Below are positions 38,829 through 64,000 of a stretch of DNA of 64,000 bases, in pieces. Numbering within the stretch: position 1 is the first letter of the stretch; each line of letters starts with the position of its first letter. The notes under the pieces were generated by a model. That model saw only the letters and a list, made by a program, of their open reading frames with translations. It did no database searches and was not told the DNA's origin. This DNA is from Seriola aureovittata (lineage: Eukaryota; Chordata; Actinopteri; Carangiformes; Carangidae), in contig NC_079375.1 of NCBI RefSeq assembly GCF_021018895.1, positions 5,987,060 to 6,051,059 on the forward strand, given 5' to 3'. Made by a program: the position numbers and the translations under genes.

Positions 38829-40493
38829 ATGGCGCAGAAAGGAGTTCAGCTGGACCGGGAAATCTTGTCTTGTTCGATCTGTCTGGATCTACTGAAGGAT
38901 CCGGTGACTATTCCCTGTGGACACAGCTACTGCATGAACTGTATTAAAACCCACTGGGATGAAGGGGATGAGAAGAAAATCCACAGCTGCCCTCAGTGTA
39001 GGCAGACCTTCACACCGAGGCCTGTCCTGGTGAAAAACACCATGTTAGCAGTTTTAGTGGAGGAGCTGAAGAAGACTGGACTCCAAGCTGCTCCTGCTGA
39101 TCACTGCTATGCTGGACCTGAAGATGTGGCCTGTGATGTCTGCACTGGGAGAAAACTGAAAGCTGTCAAATCCTGTTTGACGTGTCCAGCCTCTTACTGT
39201 GAGAAACATCTGCAACCTCATTATGAAGCAGCTCCGTTAAAGAAACACAAGCTGGTGGAGCCCTCCAAGAAGCTCCAGGAGAACATCTGCTCTCGTCATG
39301 ATGAGGTGATGAAGATGTTCTGCCGCACTCATCAGCAGTGTATGTGTTATCTCTGCCCTGTGGATGAACATAAAGGCCACGACACAGTCTCAGCTGCAGC
39401 AGAAAGGACTGAGAGGCAGAGAGAGCTCCAGCTGAGTCGACAACAAATCCAGCAGAGAATCCAGGACAGAGAGAAAGATGTGAAGGTGCTTCAACAGGAG
39501 GTGAAGGCTATCAATGGCTCTGCTGATAAATCAGTGGAGGACAGTGAGAAGATCTTCACTGAGCTGATCCGTCTCATGGAGAAAAGAAGCTCTGATGTGA
39601 AGCAGCAGATCAGATCCCAGCAGAAAACTGAAGTGAGTCGAGTCAAAGAGCTTGAGGAGAAGCTGGAGCAGGAGATCACTGAGCTGAAGAGGAACGACGC
39701 TGAGCTGATGCAGCTCTCACACACAGAGGATCACAACCAGTTTCTACACAACTACCCCTCACTGTCACGACTCAGTGAATCTACTGACTCATCCAGCATC
39801 AATATCTGTCCTCTGAGCTACTTTGAGGATGTGACAGCAGCTGTGTCACAGCTCAGAGAGAAACTACAAGAGATTCTGACATGGACAAACATCTCACTGA
39901 CAGTGACTGAAGTGGATGTTTCGCTGTCACAACCAGAGCCAAAGACCAGAGCTGAATTCTTAGATTATTCACAGGAAATCACACTGGATCCAAACACAGC
40001 AAACGGACATTTGTTATTATCTGAGGGAAACAGAAAAGCGACACGTAGTCAACAACAGTCTTATTCTAGTCACCCAGACAGATTCACTTCATATTTTCAG
40101 GTCCTGAGTAGAGAGAGTCTGGCTGCACGTTGTTACTGGGAGGTGGAGAGGAGAGGAGGAGTTTATGTAGCAGTCGCATACAAGAATATCAGCAGAGCAG
40201 GGAGCTCGGATGAATGTATATTTGGATACAATGACAAATCTTGGGCGTTATACTGTGATCAAAACAGTTATACATTCTTTTACAACAATATCAGAACTCC
40301 AGTCTCAGGTCCTCAGTCCTCCAGAGTAGGAGTTTACCTGGATCACAGAGCAGGTGTTCTGTCCTTCTACAGCGTCTCTGAAACCAGGACTCTCATCCAC
40401 AGAGTCCAGACCACATTCACTCAGCCTCTCTACGCTGGAGTTCGGCTTTACAGGAATAATGGAGACACAGCTGAGTTCTGTAAACTCAAATAG
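38829..40493 (+). CDS. TRIM-family E3 ubiquitin ligase, intronless (TRIM16/TRIM25-like), copy A
   Basis: One open frame of 554 aa. I start at the ATG at 38829 (GACATGG context) because the frame upstream has no ATG. Domains in order: C3HC4 RING at residues 15-57 (C15, C18, C30, H32, C35, C38, C54, C57); a first B-box-like zinc region at about 100-135; a second at about 155-190 with CSRHDE, CRTHQQC and CYLC; a coiled coil at about 195-305; and PRY-SPRY at about 370-554 with ITLDPNTA and CYWEVE. By family knowledge RING TRIMs transfer ubiquitin and the SPRY domain picks the target; many fish members act in antiviral responses. Intronless single-exon genes of this kind are commonly annotated TRIM16-like or TRIM25-like in fish. 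Its twin lies 4.5 kb downstream, and an ISRE lies just upstream. Target and orthology are unknown. Confidence 0.92.
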   Translation: MAQKGVQLDREILSCSICLDLLKDPVTIPCGHSYCMNCIKTHWDEGDEKKIHSCPQCRQTFTPRPVLVKNTMLAVLVEELKKTGLQAAPADHCYAGPEDVACDVCTGRKLKAVKSCLTCPASYCEKHLQPHYEAAPLKKHKLVEPSKKLQENICSRHDEVMKMFCRTHQQCMCYLCPVDEHKGHDTVSAAAERTERQRELQLSRQQIQQRIQDREKDVKVLQQEVKAINGSADKSVEDSEKIFTELIRLMEKRSSDVKQQIRSQQKTEVSRVKELEEKLEQEITELKRNDAELMQLSHTEDHNQFLHNYPSLSRLSESTDSSSINICPLSYFEDVTAAVSQLREKLQEILTWTNISLTVTEVDVSLSQPEPKTRAEFLDYSQEITLDPNTANGHLLLSEGNRKATRSQQQSYSSHPDRFTSYFQVLSRESLAARCYWEVERRGGVYVAVAYKNISRAGSSDECIFGYNDKSWALYCDQNSYTFFYNNIRTPVSGPQSSRVGVYLDHRAGVLSFYSVSETRTLIHRVQTTFTQPLYAGVRLYRNNGDTAEFCKLK

Positions 40494-41265
40494 ACAAATG
40501 TCATTTACCTTGCAGTTGGTTAAAATCTGTATTTTAATTCATCAGTTTATTTGAACTTCCATCATTGCCTCTAAAAGCTCATTGCTGTTGTGTTTCTGCA
40601 CTGCACACAGATCACCTGTCAATCAAACATTATGGGAGGGGCTTTGACCTCTTATCATCTATTGTTGTGTTGATGTTTAATTTCATTTAGGTGCAGCTGG
40701 AGCCATGGAGGATATCACTGCTCAGGTTGATTTTTTTCTTCACCTGAACTCACATTTCTCCACATGAAAATATAAACTTCTATTTGCTCTAAATGTTTGT
40801 TGAATATTAGTATTGATGTATTGAAACAAACTGGTTGTGTGGATGAAGTAAATCTGCTCCTGAAATCACTGAACAAGAGTCATTTAACACCAAGCACCCC
40901 ATTGTCCTAGTGTTTTCTTTCACACGTCCATGAGCGGTGACTTTAGTGCTTGGAGGAGACTCCAAATACACACCATGTATGAACCAAAGCAAGGTGTTTT
41001 TTACCTTCAGTTAAACGGCTTGAGTTTAATTTTGTTATGTAATGACAAAGTAGAAGTAAAACATGACTATAAGCAAGGCGAGTGCATCTCCAGTCCCATC
41101 ATTCATGTAGGTTTTCTTCAGAGTCAGGTTCCCTCTTCAGGACACTGTGACTGTCTCTCCCCAGTGTCCTCACATGTTTCCACTAAAACAAGTTCATGTG
41201 ACGTTTCCTGTGTCTCCATCTCAACTGTTTTCCACACACACACCATCTTCCATTTAAAAACCTCC

Positions 41266-41352
41266 TTAAAACAGTCCTTTGGCCTTCTTTAAATTCACTT
41301 GCTTCCACCCTGGCAGATGTTCATATTCCTCTCTCTTCATGTCCAAAGCTTT
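41266..41352 (-). CDS. Duplicated supervillin last exon (distal copy), open and splice-competent
   Basis: It has the same 87 nt as the proximal last exon, with the acceptor, frame and stop intact. The one residue difference I see is His for Arg in EEYEHLPGW. It lies 5.8 kb beyond the proximal exon, past TRIM copy B, inside the left duplication unit. It could be a dead by-product of the duplication or an alternative terminal exon. I see no disabling change, but recent duplicates need time to decay. Confidence 0.7.
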   Translation of the reverse strand, partial: KALDMKREEYEHLPGWKQVNLKKAKGLF

Positions 41353-43283
41353 CTGTAACAGAGGAGACAAACAAAGAGTTCATTAATACACATTTTAAAG
41401 AAGACACAGAGTAGAAATAGTTGATGTGAATGTTTTAAAGGAAGGTCCTGATGTTTGAGTGTTGACGTGAGGTGAAACAAGCCATGAAGTGTTTATTAGG
41501 TAAAAGGTTTTTTAAAGAAACTGTCCGAAAGCTTTACTCAGTGTTTTTTTTTTAAATTGCGAATGGACATTGACTATGTCTGAGATAAATCCATTGTAAT
41601 GATTTATATTCTGATAATTAGTCTAATGCATGAACTCAATAAACCAAAATGCAATGCAGGACCAGTGTGCTGGTTCAGTACTCCTGTGCTCCTGTAACAG
41701 TGGCAGCTCTGCTCCCAGGACACAGGCTTACATCTCCATCTAGTGGTCTTAGTGAATAATACCAGGCTCCTGCAGAAGTGGAGCTCTTGGAGGTAGTCGA
41801 CACTTGCCTTGTAGGGACCTGTGCAGGCCCAGAGGCCACAAGATCAGCAGGCCCCTGTGCCAGAGCCTCTGTCTGAAGTGACTGGAAACATTTCTTGTGA
41901 TAGGAAATCAATCAAATGAGCATAAAGACACTCAAATCGACAACAAAGAAAATACACACTGAACCACAAAGAGATGCAAAACGCATATTCGGAGAGAGGG
42001 GCGGCTTATGGGGCTCTAGCAACAGTAGTTTTCCCAAAAGCCTTGAATCTCATATGAAATTTATAATATAACTTCAGCTTGGTGTCATTTCCTCTCAGTC
42101 TCTCTGCCTGGACCGGCAAATCAGTGGAGCTCTATTAGTACTGTACTGGGCTAATAACCATTTATAGGTCGCCTGAACCTGCGGAGCATTCGGGCTGTGA
42201 AACAGTCTGACTCACATCAGACTGATCTATGAGCACGATGAAGACTGGACCAATACCACAGACCAGTCTGACATATCTCTGTGAAACTGGGCCCAGGGGG
42301 CTGGATTTTAAACACTGTGATGATGATGATGATGATGGTGGTGATGATGAAGATGCATTTTAAATTCATCACATTTCATTCCCATCCAACCTGTAAAGAG
42401 ATAACTGGTGTCATTTCTTTACCACTGAGTTTATTGTAATCATTTAGTCCATTTGCTGTTCACAGCATAGTTGCTATTTTCTACATGTAGGCTGTAATCA
42501 GTCTGCAGTTATCTTCATTAGTCCTGTACAGTCACTGGAACAGCCAACTCATGTGTTACAGGTGGTAATAGTGAGGAATATGGAGTAATGAACAATATAT
42601 ACTAAATAAGTGAAAGATTACAAGGTTCCTTCATTTAGTATTTGACACAGGGTTGTAGAACAAGATGAGACTCCACCATGAAAAATACTTTTATTTTCAT
42701 GACGTCTTATTTATTCACTCAGTTACTGTGCATCATTTTAGTTTTGGTGAGAGAACAACAACTAGCACTTCTCCATATACATCATAGTAAATATCCAGGC
42801 AGAGATTAAATAAATGAATAACGATAAACATTTACATAGATAATAACATTGTTGATGTTGAGACGTTAGACTCAGTGTCATATTTTAGAAAAGAAGTTTA
42901 TTCAGGAAGAATAAATGAGAGTGAGTGCTGTCTCCAGCAACATGAACTTGTATTTTACTTGAGTAAGCTTCTTCTGTTTTCTGCTCCTTTATACTTCTAC
43001 TCCTCGACATTATAGGTGGAAATACATTACTTTTTACTCCACTACAATAACAGCTACACTCTCTTTTCAGATTAACACAACCCCGACAACCCTCTCTGTT
43101 CTTCCTGCTCTCAAACACAGCAAGCTCCACCCTGTGCTCTTATTTCCTGGTTCCCTCCCCTTCAGATCTACAGTTTGAAGATGGGTGGAACCAACATGTG
43201 GTGAAGTGCAAGAGCTGACAGGCCCCGTTCACTGCAGAGACACATGTTGTTCCGATCAGAGCTCAAACTAGTTTCAGTTCTTA

Positions 43284-43295
43284 GAAAGTGAAACT
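43284..43295 (+). promoter_or_regulatory. ISRE/IRF element before TRIM copy B
   Basis: The same 12-base element at the same distance from the start codon as in copy A, with the same inverted partner. It was preserved through the duplication. Confidence 0.65.
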
Positions 43296-43323
43296 CAGAC
43301 AGTCGTTGACACTGAGAGGTGAC

Positions 43324-44994
43324 ATGGCGCAGAAAGGAGTTCAGCTGGACCGGGAAATCTTGTCTTGTTCGATCTGTCTGGATCTACTGAAGGATCCAGT
43401 GACTATTCCCTGTGGACACAGCTACTGCATGAACTGTATTAAAACCCACTGGGATGAAGGGGATGAGAAGAAAATCCACAGCTGCCCTCAGTGTAGGCAG
43501 ACCTTCACACCGAGGCCTGTCCTGGTGAAAAACACCATGTTAGCAGTTTTAGTGGAGGAGCTGAAGAAGACTGGACTCCAAGCTGCTCCTGCTGATCACT
43601 GCTATGCTGGACCTGAAGATGTGGCCTGTGATGTCTGCACTGGGAGAAAACTGAAAGCCTTCAAATCCTGTTTGATGTGTTTGGCTTCTTACTGTGAGAA
43701 ACATCTGCAACCTCATTATGATGTAGCTCCATTAAAGAAACACAAGCTGGTGGAGCCCTCCAAGAAGCTCCAGGAGAACATCTGCTCTCGTCATGATGAG
43801 GTGATGAAGATTTTCTGCCGCACTGATCAGCAGTGTATCTGTTATCTCTGCTCTGTGGATGAACATAAAGGCCACGACACAGTCTCAGCTGCAGCAGAAA
43901 GGACTGAGAGGCAGAGAGAGCTCCAGCTGAGTCGACAACAAATCCAGCAGAGAATCCAGGACAGAGAGAAAGATGTGAAGGTGCTTCAACAGGAGGTGAA
44001 GGCTATCAATGGCTCTGCTGATAAAGCAGTGGAGGACAGTGAGAAGATCTTCACTGAGCTGATCCGTCTCATGGAGAAAAGAAGCTCTGATGTGAAGCAG
44101 CAGATCAGATCCCAGCAGAAAACTGAAGTGAAACGAGTCAAAGAGCTTGAGGAGAAGCTGGAGCAGGAGATCACTGAGCTGAAGAGGAACGACGCTGAGC
44201 TGATGCAGCTCTCACACACAGAGGATCACAACCAGTTTCTACACAACTACCCCTCACTGTCACGACTCAGTGAATCTACTGACTCATCCAGCATCAATAT
44301 CCGTCCTCTGAGCTACTTTGAGGATGTGACAGCAGCTGTGTCACAGCTCAGAGATAAACTACAAGAGATTCTGAGAGACACATGGACAAACATCTCACTG
44401 ACAGTGACTGAAGTGGATGTTTCACTGTCACAACCAGAGCCCAGGACCAGAGCTGACTTCTTAAAATATTCACAGGAAATCACACTGGATCCAAACACAG
44501 CAAACAAACATTTGTTATTATCTGAGGGAAACAGAAAAGCAACACGTAGTCGAAAACAGTCTTATTCTAGTCACCCAGACAGATTCACTTCATGGTCTCA
44601 GGTCCTGAGTAGAGAGAGTCTGGCTGCACGTTGTTACTGGGAGGTGGAGAGGAGAGGAGGAGTTTATGTAGCAGTCGCATACAAGAATATCAGCAGAGCA
44701 GGGAACCCGGAAGAATGTGGATTTGGATACAATGACAAATCTTGGGCGTTATACTGTGATCAAAACAGATATACATTTTGGTACAACAATATCAGAACTC
44801 CAGTCTCAGGTCCTCAGTCCTCCAGAGTAGGAGTTTACCTGGATCACAGAGCAGGTGTTCTGTCCTTCTACAGCGTCTCTGAAACCAGGACTCTCATCCA
44901 CAGAGTCCAGACCACATTCACTCAGCCTCTCTACGCTGGACTACGGATTTACTCTGATTATGGAGACACAGCTGAGTTCTGTAAACTCAAATAG
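43324..44994 (+). CDS. TRIM-family E3 ubiquitin ligase, intronless (TRIM16/TRIM25-like), copy B
   Basis: One open frame of 556 aa with the same layout as copy A: RING, two B-box-like regions, coiled coil, PRY-SPRY. The first 110 or so residues are identical to copy A, including all RING zinc ligands. Copy B has two extra residues, Arg-Asp, just before TWTNIS. Replacements cluster in the B-box region and at several SPRY positions, for example SWSQ for SYFQ, NPEECGFG for SSDECIFG, and LRIYSDYG for VRLYRNNG. The gene lies in the right-hand unit of a direct duplication and runs tail-to-tail toward the svil 3' end. If svil ever used the distal duplicated last exon, this gene would sit inside an svil intron on the other strand. 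It looks intact and functional. The substrate is unknown. Confidence 0.92.
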   Translation: MAQKGVQLDREILSCSICLDLLKDPVTIPCGHSYCMNCIKTHWDEGDEKKIHSCPQCRQTFTPRPVLVKNTMLAVLVEELKKTGLQAAPADHCYAGPEDVACDVCTGRKLKAFKSCLMCLASYCEKHLQPHYDVAPLKKHKLVEPSKKLQENICSRHDEVMKIFCRTDQQCICYLCSVDEHKGHDTVSAAAERTERQRELQLSRQQIQQRIQDREKDVKVLQQEVKAINGSADKAVEDSEKIFTELIRLMEKRSSDVKQQIRSQQKTEVKRVKELEEKLEQEITELKRNDAELMQLSHTEDHNQFLHNYPSLSRLSESTDSSSINIRPLSYFEDVTAAVSQLRDKLQEILRDTWTNISLTVTEVDVSLSQPEPRTRADFLKYSQEITLDPNTANKHLLLSEGNRKATRSRKQSYSSHPDRFTSWSQVLSRESLAARCYWEVERRGGVYVAVAYKNISRAGNPEECGFGYNDKSWALYCDQNRYTFWYNNIRTPVSGPQSSRVGVYLDHRAGVLSFYSVSETRTLIHRVQTTFTQPLYAGLRIYSDYGDTAEFCKLK

Positions 44995-47047
44995 ACAAAG
45001 GACATTTAAATTTCAGTTGGTTAAAATCTGTATTTTAATTCATCAGTTTATGTGAACTTCCATCATCGATGCTAAAAGCTCATTGCTGTTTCTGCACTCC
45101 ACACAGATCACCTGTCAATCAAACATTATGGGAGGGGCTTTGACCTCTTCTCATCTATTGTTGTGTTGATGTTTGAGTTTCTTTAGGTGGAGCTGGAGCC
45201 ATGGAGGATATCACTGCTCAGGATGATTTTTCTTCACCTAAACTCACATTTCTCCACATGAAAATATAGACTTCTATTTGCTCTAAATGTTTTTGTTGAA
45301 TATTTGTGTTGATGTAATTGGATGTTGTTGTTTGGGCCTTAACAGAGAAATTGTCAGACCTTCCTTTATCAAACATATTTTGTTGTCACTTTGTAAAGAA
45401 CGAAATCTATAATTACATTTACATTCATGTGTTTGTCAGACAAGATGTTCTTGTTTTTCGAAATTACAAATAAGGTCTATCAGGTTTTATCAAACTGTGT
45501 TTATCATGATAATAATCAATGAGGAGATGATTCATTATTTTCTTTTCCATATCTGAGATTCAGGTGAAACAAACTGATTGTGTGGATGAAGTGAATCTGC
45601 TCCTGAAATCACTGAACAAGAGTCATTTAACAGACTTTACTGACTCAATGTGAACAAACTGAAGATCTACATCATGAATAAAACTGTTTTTCCTAAAGAA
45701 TAAATCAAATATTTTCTTCTGTCTTCATTCCAGGATCTGATTCAAAGCTGATGGAGAAAATGTGAAACTAATATGAGAGTATAACTGAGACAGTTTTCCT
45801 CCTGAAACACCACAAAGTACAGAGTTCATGTTCAGAGCAGAAGAAGACGTGTCAGTCAGTCTCTGTCCTTTCAGCTTCCTTCACTAAAACAACTGTCACA
45901 GAGAAATGAGTCGAGTTTTCTTTCAGCTGTTGCTTCAAAAACTGGAAAAATGTTCAGAATGAATTTGGTCAAGTTTTAGTGTGAAGAAGTTTAGTGGAGT
46001 CCTGACACACTCGAGACGAGAGATGTTGTGTCGTTGGACTAGAGGTGGTTTTATTATTGTGAGGATAATTTTCATGAAGAAGAAAGTTCAGAATGAGGCT
46101 GTCATGTTGGTTCAGTGTTGAGCTCTGTCTCCTCTGGAGATCTCACATGGTCAATAGACAGTTTTAATGCAGTGCTTTTAATGAACGTAGCAAGAGACAG
46201 AAAGACACAGAGTCCTGCTTTGATTGGAGCATTATTGTGATTTAATTCACTATGTCTTATATCACAAAGAAAGTCTTTAAAAATGCAGACTAGAATTTCT
46301 GTATATAAACTGTACACAAAAAGCAAGGCACTATACATTCAGATTGAAGCTGCTGCTTCTCCTCTCTTCATAGTGGAACCTTTAAATTACAGCTCTTCTC
46401 TCTGCTACGAGGAGCTCAGTCAGTCAGAGTCACGTCAGCAGTTCAACACAGTGGAGCAACATGAGTTACCTACGTGGCCTGACAGCATCCAGACACTGTA
46501 GACAAAACAGAAGACGGCTTTCCTCACAACATCTGACGTGACAGGATTTTTTTTTTTTTACATAGATACAAAGTCACAAACGCATCTACACACACATTTA
46601 CACAAAGAAACATTACACACACTTTATATACAATCGCACACACACACACATACACAACCACAGCATGGCACTCTGACACCAAGCGTCCTAGTGTTTTCTT
46701 TCACACGTCCATGAGCGGTGACTTTAGTGCTTGGAGGAGACTCCAAATACACACCATGTATGAACCAAAGCAAGGTGTTTTTTTACCTTCAGTTAAACGG
46801 CTTGAGTTTAATTTTGTTATGTAATGACAAAGTAGAAGTAAAACATGACTATAAGCAAGGCGAGTGCATCTCCAGTCCCATCATTCATGTAGGTTTTCTT
46901 CAGAGTCAGGTTCCCTCTTCAGGACACTGTGACTGTCTCTCCCCAGTGTCCTCACATGTTTCCACTAAAACAAGTTCATGTGACGTTTCCTGTGTCTCCA
47001 TCTCAACTGTTTTCCACACACACACCATCTTCCATTTAAAAACCTCC
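44995..47047. other. Convergent 3' flank of TRIM copy B and svil
   Basis: This stretch must hold the 3' UTRs of TRIM B (plus) and svil (minus). A minus-strand AATAAA occurs near 46050, about 1 kb after the svil stop. Transcript ends cannot be fixed from sequence. Confidence 0.5.
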
Positions 47048-63545
<16,498 letters not shown>

Positions 63546-64000
63546 CTGATGCAAGACAAACATTTTTCAGGGTAAGCTGACATGATCTGAAAGAACAACA
63601 ACCCTATTACCATATCTGTTATATGCGTCCTGTTCTTGATTGTAGTTCGTTTGAAATTCTGTCCGGTGAAATGTATTCTTCCCCACAACACTCATGCTAT
63701 AGAAAGTGTTTTCAAAAAGCTATCAGCTTATGTTATGTAAGTCTAGAGTAAACCAACAGTATTCTGAAAAATGAGTGCAACCAGTTCCAAGAACAAACTG
63801 TGCATCAGCTGAGAAGCTTTTCTCTATTTAAAGACAATTTCTTGCACTGGAAATATCTCTGGTCAAGGTAAGTTCAAGGATGAAGCTTAACAGAGGTCAA
63901 ATCTATTGTCAAGTGTTTAAAGCTAATCATATTTTGAAGCAGTAATATAGAAAGAGAAAGACACCATCATCATGCAAAATAAATGTCACAATTAATTGTT

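Larger units (their letters stand above)
37040..41540. repeat. Left unit of the TRIM/svil-exon direct duplication
   Basis: This unit holds TRIM copy A and the distal svil exon. Its order matches the right unit: an upstream block around TAATGCATGAACTCAATAAA, a flank block starting AGAGAACAACAACTAGCAC, TRIM, the 3' flank, and the svil exon. Relative to the right unit it gained the solo LTR and lacks about 980 bp after 37262, about 250 bp after 40818 and about 1 kb after 40885. Unit ends are approximate. Confidence 0.85.

Noticed and set aside
41741..41754. Further CTCF-like site CATCTAGTGG in the right duplication unit
   Set aside because: It lacks the terminal GC of the core, and its partner in the left unit is also mutated.

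Overview
The window looks like nuclear DNA of a ray-finned fish, most likely a percomorph teleost. Its genes are split by introns with vertebrate splice sites, CA/GT and CT microsatellites are abundant, and many interspersed repeats are of kinds I recognise from percomorph genomes. Codon use and protein sequences are fish-like. No bacterial, viral or organellar gene is visible.

Layout. (1) Positions 1-27,490 hold no protein-coding gene I can support. This stretch carries repeats, microsatellites, a Tc1-type transposase remnant, perfect hairpins and one strong CTCF-like motif. (2) Positions 27,491-29,813 (minus strand) hold an intact three-exon acyl-CoA thioesterase of the ACOT/BAAT family, 422 aa, ending in the peroxisomal signal AKL. 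A candidate non-coding first exon lies near 31.55 kb. (3) Positions 30.3-33.0 kb are a patchwork of locally duplicated blocks. (4) Positions 35,162-36,667 (minus) are a broken second thioesterase copy. (5) Positions 37.04-47.31 kb are a direct duplication of a 4.5-5.7 kb unit. Each unit carries one intronless TRIM E3 ligase gene on the plus strand, with a consensus ISRE 29 bases before its start codon, and on the minus strand one copy of the last exon of supervillin. A 993-bp solo LTR sits in the left unit, and the right unit keeps the empty site. (6) Positions 47,048-63,545 (minus) are the 3' half of supervillin: 22 exons, about 1,086 residues. The N-terminal half lies beyond the right edge. 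Two phase-0 candidate cassette exons were found by splice site and frame.

How the parts relate. The TRIM genes are likely interferon-responsive immune genes, and the two copies differ mostly in B-box and SPRY residues. They converge tail-to-tail on svil, and the duplication that made the second TRIM also copied the svil headpiece exon. The thioesterase belongs to peroxisomal lipid metabolism and has no evident functional link to the others. I see no operon-like or defence-system cluster. The most unusual item is the duplicated, still open terminal exon of svil placed beyond a TRIM gene.
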